From Myxococcus sp046520405 (GTDB lineage: Bacteria > Myxococcota > Myxococcia > Myxococcales > Myxococcaceae), in NCBI GenBank assembly GCA_046520405.1, contig JBKGHI010000382.1, forward strand, positions 1 through 6,335: DNA of 6,335 nucleotides. Direction: 5' to 3'. The notes beneath the pieces are model-generated. The model worked only from the letters and a program-made list of their open reading frames with translations. It was not told the DNA's origin and made no database searches. Below, in pieces: positions 1 through 4,658 of the stretch; the stretch's first letter is position 1; each line of letters opens with the position of its first letter. The position numbers and the translations under genes are program-made.

Positions 1-82
1 GCGGAGGGGGACGCCCGCGCGGCGGCAGCCGGGCCGCAACGGCCTCGGCGCCCCGCGCGAGCGGGAGCTCTTCAGTCCGTGA
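1..82 (+). CDS. Possible 3' end of a convergent gene (partial)
   Basis: Reading the plus strand from base 2 gives 26 open codons ending in TGA at 80-82. In this frame 25 of the 26 sense codons end in G or C, because none of the positions 4, 7, 10 and so on up to 70 is A or T. The other two frames contain several A/T third positions. The encoded tail is arginine-, glycine- and proline-rich and ends ELFSP. The stop would lie inside the 3' end of the tetR gene, giving an 11-bp tail-to-tail overlap. No domain can be seen in so short a piece, and Arg/Pro-rich translation is also what non-coding GC-rich DNA gives. The call rests on codon-position bias alone. Confidence 0.3.
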   Translation, partial: RRGTPARRQPGRNGLGAPRERELFSP

Positions 83-611
83 AGCGCTCGATGAGCAATG
101 TCAGACGCTGGCGCAACACCCGGGTCGTGGGCAGGTCGGACTGGAGCCCGTCGACCGCCAGCATGAACACCTCGGAGAGCGGCTTCGACTCCAGGGCGGC
201 CTGCGTGTACTTGAGCCAGCGCCGCCGGTGGCGAGCCTCGACCTCCGGCAACAGCCGCTCACAGGCGCTGTAGAACTCGGACGCCATGGGCGCCCCCGCC
301 ATCAGCTCCCACGGCTCCAGCAGGAGGATTTCGTACACCTGGAGGAGCTTGTCGCGCGCGGTCCCCGGCTGCGCCAGCAGTTGCTCCACCCGCGGGTAGC
401 GCGCGTCGAAGAGGGACTCGAAGACGGCCGCGAAGATGTCCTCCTTGTTCTTGAACTTCAGATAGAGGAGCGGCCGCGACAGGTTCGCCCGCTTCGCGAT
501 GTCATCCAGTGACGTCTTCGCGTAGCCGAACTGCAGGAAGCACTCCAGCGCGGCGTCCAGAATCGCCGCCCGGCGCAACGCGTCCCGCTCCTCGCTCCTG
601 GTGCCCACCAT
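72..611 (-). CDS. TetR/AcrR-family transcriptional regulator
   Basis: This is a 179-residue DNA-binding repressor-type protein of normal TetR length. The N-terminal helix-turn-helix is clear. A first helix (about residues 12-30, AAILDAALECFLQFGY) is followed by TSLDDIAKRANLSRPLLY and then the family's typical end of the recognition helix, LKFKNKEDIFAAVFES (about 48-65). The C-terminal part, the ligand-binding and dimer domain, is helical and not diagnostic, so the inducer cannot be named. I chose ATG at 611. A TTG at 620 would add three residues but lies inside the predicted -10 region. Neither start has a Shine-Dalgarno sequence. The gene is divergent from the hydrolase/reductase operon, with a 28-bp palindrome starting 10 bp upstream of its ATG. 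That arrangement is the classic layout for autoregulation and control of the neighbour. The function as a local repressor is inferred; the family call is secure. Confidence 0.93.
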   Translation of the reverse strand: MVGTRSEERDALRRAAILDAALECFLQFGYAKTSLDDIAKRANLSRPLLYLKFKNKEDIFAAVFESLFDARYPRVEQLLAQPGTARDKLLQVYEILLLEPWELMAGAPMASEFYSACERLLPEVEARHRRRWLKYTQAALESKPLSEVFMLAVDGLQSDLPTTRVLRQRLTLLIERFTD

Positions 612-618
612 GCGGAAC

Positions 619-647
619 AAATTGACAAAAATAAGCTATTTCGTCAA
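619..647 (-). promoter_or_regulatory. Candidate tetR promoter
   Basis: On the minus strand TTGACG (647 down to 642) is followed after 17 bases by CAATTT (624 down to 619). A start point about 7 bases further falls at or next to the ATG at 611. The tetR message would then be leaderless or nearly so, which would explain the absence of a ribosome binding site. The -10 match is weak. Confidence 0.3.
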
Positions 648-648
648 T
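621..648. promoter_or_regulatory. Palindromic operator in the divergent promoter region
   Basis: Arms ATTGACAAAA (621-630) and TTTCGTCAAT (639-648) are inverted repeats matching at 9 of 10 positions around an 8-bp spacer, ATAAGCTA. It is the most AT-rich patch of an otherwise roughly 70% GC window and lies between tetR and the hydrolase gene. The length and two-fold symmetry fit a TetR-family dimer site. Each arm includes TTGAC, so the same bases can serve as a -35 element in both directions, and bound repressor would cover both promoters. Binding by the adjacent TetR protein is inferred from position. Confidence 0.7.
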
Positions 649-650
649 TC
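622..650 (+). promoter_or_regulatory. Candidate promoter of the hydrolase-reductase operon
   Basis: TTGACA at 622-627 is a perfect -35 hexamer. Seventeen bases later, CAATTC (645-650) is a poor -10. Transcription would start near 657, leaving a leader of about 25 bases with GGTGGA before the ATG at 683. The promoter overlaps the palindromic operator almost completely. The weak -10 keeps confidence low. Confidence 0.35.
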
Positions 651-682
651 ATCACGCACGACGACGGACACGGGTGGACGAC

Positions 683-1843
683 ATGACGTGGCGCAGAAGG
701 CTGGCGTATGCAGCAAAGGGGGCGGCGGCGCTGCTGGCCATGCTCCTGGCGGTGGTCGCCATCCAGGCCTGGCCGGCCCTGGGACGGGGCGCGGAGGGCG
801 CGCGACTGGAGCGGATGGAGCGCTCGCCGCAGTGGAAGGACGGCCACTTCGACAACCCGCAGCCCCTCTACAATGACATCTGGGGCTCCATCGCGAGCAT
901 GTTCCAGGTCAGTCCCGACGTGAGCCCCGCCCAGGGAGCACTGCCGTCGGTGTCGTTGGACCGGAGCGCGTTCGCGACGCCGCCCGTCACGGGACTTCGC
1001 GTCACGTGGCTCGGGCACTCGACGTCGCTGGTGGAGCTGGATGGACACCGGATTCTCATCGACCCGGTGTGGAGCGAGCGCGCCTCGCCCTTGAGCTGGA
1101 TAGGCCCCCGCCGCTGGTACGCGCCCCCGCTGGCGTTGACGGAGCTGCCCGCCGTCGACGCGGTCGCCATCTCCCATGACCACTACGACCACCTGGACCA
1201 CCCCACCGTGCTGGCGATGAGGGAGTGGGACACGACCTTCATCGTGCCGCTCGGCGTCGGCGCGCACCTGGTGGACTGGGGCATCCCCGAGTCGCGCATC
1301 GTCGAGCTCGACTGGTGGGAGCGCACGCGAGTGGGGACAATGGAGGTCGTCTGCACTCCCGCCCGCCATGCCTCGGGGCGAACGGGCATCGACAAGGACG
1401 CCACGCTGTGGGCGGGCTTCGCGCTCCTGGGCCCCACGCATCGCGTGTACTACTCGGGAGACACCGGCCTGTTCCCCGCCATGAGGGACATTGGCGAGAA
1501 GCTGGGCCCCTTCGACCTGACGATGATTGAAGTGGGCCAGTACCACAGCGCGTGGCCTGACTGGCACATCGGCCCCGAGCAGGCCGTCACCGCGCACCAG
1601 TGGGTCCAGGGCCGCGTGCTGCTGCCCGTGCACTGGGGCCTGTTCAGCCTGGCGATGCATGGCTGGACCGAGCCCATTGAGCGGGTGCTCGCCGCGGGCG
1701 AGGCCATGGGGGTGCGCGTCATCGTCCCGAAGCCGGGAGAGCGCGTCGAGCCCGGTGCGCCGCCACCGCCCGAGCGCTGGTGGCCTCAACTGCCCTGGAA
1801 CACGGCGAAGCAGGACCCCATCGTCTCCACCAAGCTGCACTGA
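683..1843 (+). CDS. Membrane-anchored MBL-fold metallo-hydrolase (NAPE-PLD/UlaG-like, COG2220)
   Basis: This is a 386-residue predicted zinc hydrolase. Residues 4-7 are WRRR-like positives, followed by a hydrophobic stretch (about 10-30, ALLAMLLAVVAIQAW). Together they form a signal anchor or signal peptide that would place the enzyme on the outer face of the inner membrane. The catalytic domain starts near 107 with TWLGHSTSLVELDG and LIDPVWSERASP. The metal ligands are all present: HDHYDH at 165-170, H229 in TPARHASGR, D260 in YSGDTG, and H317 in LLPVHWG. The run GPRRWYAPPLALTELP just before the HxHxDH motif is characteristic of the branch that includes N-acyl-phosphatidylethanolamine phospholipase D and the bacterial RomA-type proteins, so a phospholipid or other hydrophobic ester or amide is a reasonable guess at substrate. 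The ATG at 683 has GGTGGA at 673-678; a GTG at 674 would add three residues. It is the first gene of an operon with the NAD(P)-binding protein 15 bp downstream. Family is certain, substrate unknown. Confidence 0.92.
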   Translation: MTWRRRLAYAAKGAAALLAMLLAVVAIQAWPALGRGAEGARLERMERSPQWKDGHFDNPQPLYNDIWGSIASMFQVSPDVSPAQGALPSVSLDRSAFATPPVTGLRVTWLGHSTSLVELDGHRILIDPVWSERASPLSWIGPRRWYAPPLALTELPAVDAVAISHDHYDHLDHPTVLAMREWDTTFIVPLGVGAHLVDWGIPESRIVELDWWERTRVGTMEVVCTPARHASGRTGIDKDATLWAGFALLGPTHRVYYSGDTGLFPAMRDIGEKLGPFDLTMIEVGQYHSAWPDWHIGPEQAVTAHQWVQGRVLLPVHWGLFSLAMHGWTEPIERVLAAGEAMGVRVIVPKPGERVEPGAPPPPERWWPQLPWNTAKQDPIVSTKLH

Positions 1844-1844
1844 C

Positions 1845-1849
1845 AGGAG
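1845..1849 (+). promoter_or_regulatory. Ribosome binding site AGGAG
   Basis: AGGAG lies one base after the stop of the hydrolase gene and nine bases before the ATG at 1859. It fixes that start and ties the two genes into one message. Confidence 0.75.
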
Positions 1850-1858
1850 CCCCCGCAC

Positions 1859-2536
1859 ATGCGAGTCATCCTCTTCGGAGCCACGGGCATGGTCGGCCAG
1901 GGCGTCCTCCGCGAGTGCCTGCGCTCGCCGGACGTGGAGCGCGTCCTCACCGTGGGCCGCACCGCCACCGGGCAGCGCCACGAGAAGCTCACCGAGTGGG
2001 TCCACACCGACTTCCAGGACTACGCCGCCGTCGCCCCACAGCTCACCGGCTACGACGTGTGCTTCTTCTGCCTGGGTGTCTCGTCGGCGGGCATGAAGGA
2101 ACAGGACTACCGGCGCGTCACGTTCGACATCGCGCTGGCGGCGGCGCAGGCGCTGGGCCAGCACAACCCGGGCATGCGCTTCCTCTACGTGTCGGGCGCG
2201 GGGACCGACAGCTCGGAGCGTGGGCGCACCATGTGGGCGCGCGTGAAGGGCGAGACGGAGAACGCGCTGCTGCGGCAGTCCTCGCTGTCCGCGTACATGT
2301 TCCGGCCCGGCTACATCCAGCCAATGCACGGCATCCGGTCGAAGACCCGGCTGTACCAGGCCCTCTACACGGTGATGGCCCCGCTCTATCCTGTCTGGAA
2401 GGCGCTCTTCCCCGGCTTCGTGACGACGACGGAGCAACTGGGACGCGCGATGCTCGCCGTCGCCCGGCAGGGGACGCCGAAGCGCGTCTTGGAGAACAAG
2501 GACATCAACGACCTCGCGGCGACAGCAACGGCCTGA
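1859..2536 (+). CDS. Atypical SDR-like NAD(P)-binding protein
   Basis: This is a 225-residue cytoplasmic protein with a single Rossmann domain. The dinucleotide-binding loop GATGMVG is at residues 7-13, directly after the first beta strand MRVILF. CLGVSSAGMKEQDYRRVTFD (71-90), YVSGAGTDSSERG (110-122), VKGETENAL (129-137) and FRPGYIQPMHG (148-158) are the blocks seen in the NAD(P)H-binding atypical SDR family, which also contains the HTATIP2/TIP30-type proteins. The classical YxxxK pair is altered: K130 is present but the residue four before it is W126, so ordinary SDR dehydrogenase chemistry is doubtful. The protein may use another mechanism or act as an NADPH-sensing or binding protein. A perfect RBS, a 15-bp gap to the upstream hydrolase gene and the same strand imply co-transcription and shared TetR control. 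Length is normal for the family. The specific reaction is unknown. Confidence 0.88.
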   Translation: MRVILFGATGMVGQGVLRECLRSPDVERVLTVGRTATGQRHEKLTEWVHTDFQDYAAVAPQLTGYDVCFFCLGVSSAGMKEQDYRRVTFDIALAAAQALGQHNPGMRFLYVSGAGTDSSERGRTMWARVKGETENALLRQSSLSAYMFRPGYIQPMHGIRSKTRLYQALYTVMAPLYPVWKALFPGFVTTTEQLGRAMLAVARQGTPKRVLENKDINDLAATATA

Positions 2537-2723
2537 CCGGCTTTCCGCGCCTTGGACGAGGAGCACGGCGCACCCCCAGCCCCGGAGAGTGGCCGAGCGT
2601 TTACTCCCTGGCGGCCATCCAGCACGCCAACCGGGCCTGGGCGGACGCATGACGCCCGCTTCCTGAATCCGCCGAGCGCGGCCCTATGGTGCTGAATAGG
2701 GTTGTTGTGCTCAGGCCCTCCTC

Positions 2724-3941
2724 ATGACCAGCGCCCCCCTCCCGAATCCCCACATCCTCGGCAACTCGAGCGCCTCCTCGGACGTCGAGGCGGTGAGCCG
2801 CATCGAGGCCATCAAGTCCGTCCTCCGGGTGCTGACGCAAACCACGGGCCTGCGACTGGCCGTGGTTGCCCGCGTCACCAAGGACAACTGGACCTGCTGC
2901 GCCGTGCTGGACGAGATGAACTTCGGCTTGAAGCCGGGCGACACGCTGGCCATCACCACCACCTTCTGCGATACCGTGCGCAGCACGCTGTCGCCTCTGC
3001 TGGTCACCCACGCGAGCCAGGACCCGCGTTTCAGGAACCATCCCGCTCCCAAGCTGTACGGCGTCGAGAGCTACATCGCGGTGCCGTTGTACCGGAAGGA
3101 TGGAAGCCACTTCGGCGTGATGTGCGCGCTGGATGCGAACCCCGCGGCCCTGGCCGAGGACAAGCTGGAGATCTTCCGTCACCTGGGCGACCTGGTGGGC
3201 CACCAGCTCGAGCAGGCGGACGCGCTCAACGAACGCGACGCCCTCCTGCTCGGCGCCCGGGAGACGTCGCTGCTGCGCGAGCAGCTCATTGGCATCGTCA
3301 GTCATGACCTGCGCAACCCGCTCCATGCCATTTCGCTGACCGCCGCGACGATGATGCGGCGTACGGAGTTGGCTGACCGGACCCGGCAAGGGCTGCGCCG
3401 CATCCTCGACGCCTCGGACCGGGCCCACCGGCTCATCCGGGACCTGCTGGACTTCACCCACGTCCGCACGGGCATGCCGCTCCCCATCAACCCCCAGGCC
3501 GCGGACCTGAACCTGCTCGCCCGGCAGGTCATGGACGAGGTGCAGCTCACCGCCCCGGAGCGCACGCTGGAGCTGATGTACGAAGGTGACGCGCGCGGGA
3601 CGTGGGACCCGGACCGCATCGTCCAACTGCTCACCAACCTGATGAGCAATGCCTTGCAGTACAGCCCGCCCGACTCGCCCGTCCGCGTGGAAGCGCGAGG
3701 CGAGGTGCGGGAGGTCGTCCTGAGCGTGAGCAACAAAGGCGCCCCCATCCCCGCCGAGCTGCTGCCCACCCTCTTCATGCCGATGACGCGGGGAACCCTC
3801 CACGGCACCGAGCGCCACAGCGTGGGCTTGGGCTTGTTCATCGTGGAGCAGATTGCCCTGGCCCATGGCGGCCGCGTGGAGGTGGTGTCCACCGCCGAGG
3901 CGGGCACCACCTTCCGCGTGCACCTGCCCAGGCGCCACTGA
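2724..3941 (+). CDS. Soluble sensor histidine kinase (GAF-HisKA-HATPase)
   Basis: This 405-residue two-component sensor kinase has no transmembrane segment or signal peptide, so it senses a cytoplasmic or diffusible cue. A GAF domain spans about 25-165; PLLVTHASQDPRFRNHP, LYGVESYIAVPL and DGSHFGVMCALD are typical of this GAF type, and it contains cysteines at 58, 59, 82 and 134. A short coiled linker (about 165-185) leads to the HisKA H-box SHDLRNPL at 193-200, with H194 as the phospho-acceptor. The ATPase domain has an N-box LTNLMSNALQYS (303-314), a G1 region VSNKGAPIP (335-343) and a G2 HSVGLGLFIV (365-374). In G1 the usual Asp of DxGxG is Asn (N337), a variant I recall in other kinases with a V-N-G-PIP signature. 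No receiver domain is fused and no regulator gene is adjacent, so the partner is unknown. ATG 2724 is the only start before an in-frame TAG at 2697; it lacks a clear Shine-Dalgarno. Confidence 0.94.
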   Translation: MTSAPLPNPHILGNSSASSDVEAVSRIEAIKSVLRVLTQTTGLRLAVVARVTKDNWTCCAVLDEMNFGLKPGDTLAITTTFCDTVRSTLSPLLVTHASQDPRFRNHPAPKLYGVESYIAVPLYRKDGSHFGVMCALDANPAALAEDKLEIFRHLGDLVGHQLEQADALNERDALLLGARETSLLREQLIGIVSHDLRNPLHAISLTAATMMRRTELADRTRQGLRRILDASDRAHRLIRDLLDFTHVRTGMPLPINPQAADLNLLARQVMDEVQLTAPERTLELMYEGDARGTWDPDRIVQLLTNLMSNALQYSPPDSPVRVEARGEVREVVLSVSNKGAPIPAELLPTLFMPMTRGTLHGTERHSVGLGLFIVEQIALAHGGRVEVVSTAEAGTTFRVHLPRRH

Positions 3942-3973
3942 GCGCTGCGGACCGCCCGCCTGCTGTCCAGGGT

Positions 3974-4004
3974 GGCGCCTGCCCGCCCGTCCGGCGCAGG
4001 TGCC
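3974..4004 (+). terminator. Candidate terminator hairpin after the kinase gene
   Basis: GGCGCCTGC (3974-3982) pairs with GCAGGTGCC (3996-4004) over nine positions, eight Watson-Crick and one G-T, around a 13-base loop, 32 bp after the kinase stop. It is followed by CTTCCCC rather than a clean T run, so intrinsic termination would be weak. It separates the kinase gene from the next gene. Confidence 0.4.
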
Positions 4005-4034
4005 CTTCCCCGCGCCAGGAAGCACCTTGAGCGC

Positions 4035-4040
4035 GGGAGG
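4035..4040 (+). promoter_or_regulatory. Ribosome binding site GGGAGG
   Basis: GGGAGG sits ten bases before ATG 4051 and is the only good Shine-Dalgarno in the 109-bp gap. It supports that start over the upstream in-frame GTG and TTG codons. Confidence 0.5.
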
Positions 4041-4050
4041 CAGAGAGCGG

Positions 4051-4611
4051 ATGAACAGACGACTCGGTTCGCTTTTCCGAAGAGACCCGGCCGAAGTCCA
4101 GGGCGCCTATTTCCTGCTGAAGGGCCTGTGGCCCCTGCTCCAACCAAAGCGGGTCACCCGGCGCATCGGCCCCGTCCGCGAAGGCTGGCTGATGAAGACG
4201 GTGTGCGGGCTCGCCGGCGCCGTGGGCGCCACGCTGCTCACCGCGCACCGCAACAGCCGCGTCACGCCAGAGCTGCGCAACCTGGGCATTGGCAGCGCGT
4301 TCGCGCTCCTGGTCGTGGACGTCTCCACGTATGCCACGAACCGCAAGCGGCGCGCTCCCCTCTTCCTGGGAGATGCCGCCATCCAGGCGGGGCTGCTCGT
4401 GGCCCAGTGGCGGGCCTGGCGCCGCATGCCGATGGTCATCGACGCACGCGCCGCCCACCTGAACGACCCGTCGCGGTATGGCGCGGGCGAGCACGGCCGG
4501 TGGAACATCCTCCCCGGCGAGACACGCGACGCGGACGGCAACCGCGACATCGTCGCCGAAGGCTCCATGGCCTCCTTCCCCGCCAGCGACCCGCCTTCCT
4601 ACATGGGCTGA
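4051..4611 (+). CDS. Small multi-spanning membrane protein with C-terminal SFPASDPPSY motif
   Basis: This 186-residue protein has no function I recognise. After a basic N-terminus (RRLGSLFRR) there is a semi-hydrophobic segment (about 18-31). Three likely membrane helices follow at about 47-64 (MKTVCGLAGAVGATLLTA), 78-94 (LGIGSAFALLVVDVSTY) and 103-120 (PLFLGDAAIQAGLLVAQW). The second is followed by the positive loop ATNRKRRAP. This GIGSAF…VVDV…PLFLGDA pattern resembles uncharacterised bacterial membrane proteins of similar size. The soluble tail (about 125-186) ends in EGSMASFPASDPPSYMG. The core SFPASDPPS(W/Y) is a recurring C-terminal motif in proteobacterial small proteins whose role I do not know. 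ATG 4051 has GGGAGG at 4035-4040. The frame is open further upstream (GTG 4000, TTG 4027), but those codons have poorer third-position bias and no RBS. It may be monocistronic: a terminator-like hairpin precedes it and another hairpin follows. Confidence 0.85.
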   Translation: MNRRLGSLFRRDPAEVQGAYFLLKGLWPLLQPKRVTRRIGPVREGWLMKTVCGLAGAVGATLLTAHRNSRVTPELRNLGIGSAFALLVVDVSTYATNRKRRAPLFLGDAAIQAGLLVAQWRAWRRMPMVIDARAAHLNDPSRYGAGEHGRWNILPGETRDADGNRDIVAEGSMASFPASDPPSYMG

Positions 4612-4638
4612 CCGCTTCGCCCCTGTGTCCGCCGGCGC

Positions 4639-4656
4639 CCCCGGTGTAAACCGGGG
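4639..4656 (+). terminator. Perfect 7-bp hairpin with GTAA loop between two genes
   Basis: CCCCGGT (4639-4645) and ACCGGGG (4650-4656) pair perfectly around the loop GTAA, which as RNA is a GNRA-type tetraloop. The hairpin begins 27 bases after the stop of the membrane-protein gene and ends two bases before the GTG at 4659. No T run follows, so it is either a factor-assisted terminator or 3'-end stabiliser for the upstream gene, or a leader structure that hides the start region of the downstream gene. Confidence 0.45.
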
Positions 4657-4658
4657 AC

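Noticed and set aside
52..65. CCCGC-GCGA-GCGGG hairpin just beyond the tetR stop as a terminator
   Set aside because: The stem is only 5 bp, with no T run on the minus strand, and such short GC palindromes are expected by chance at this GC content. It also lies inside the possible convergent gene end.
2547..2571. GCGCC…GGCGC inverted repeat after the reductase gene as a terminator
   Set aside because: Five-base arms with a 15-base loop and no T run are too weak to call.
644..2650. A 668-codon antisense frame covering the hydrolase and reductase genes
   Set aside because: It is the mirror of two genes with intact family motifs. Its translation is rich in Arg, His, Pro and Gly with no domain, as expected when the opposite strand has strong G/C third-position bias.
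1780..2652. A 290-codon plus-strand frame overlapping the reductase gene
   Set aside because: It overlaps a clear SDR gene in another frame, has no RBS, and its product is low-complexity Arg/Ala/Gly/His.
2639..2657. GGGCG…CGCCC inverted repeat in the gap before the kinase
   Set aside because: The arms are short, there is no T run, and there is no other support for a regulatory or terminator role.
2601..4025. A 474-codon antisense frame across the kinase gene
   Set aside because: The kinase on the plus strand has every expected motif. The antisense product has none and is compositionally skewed.
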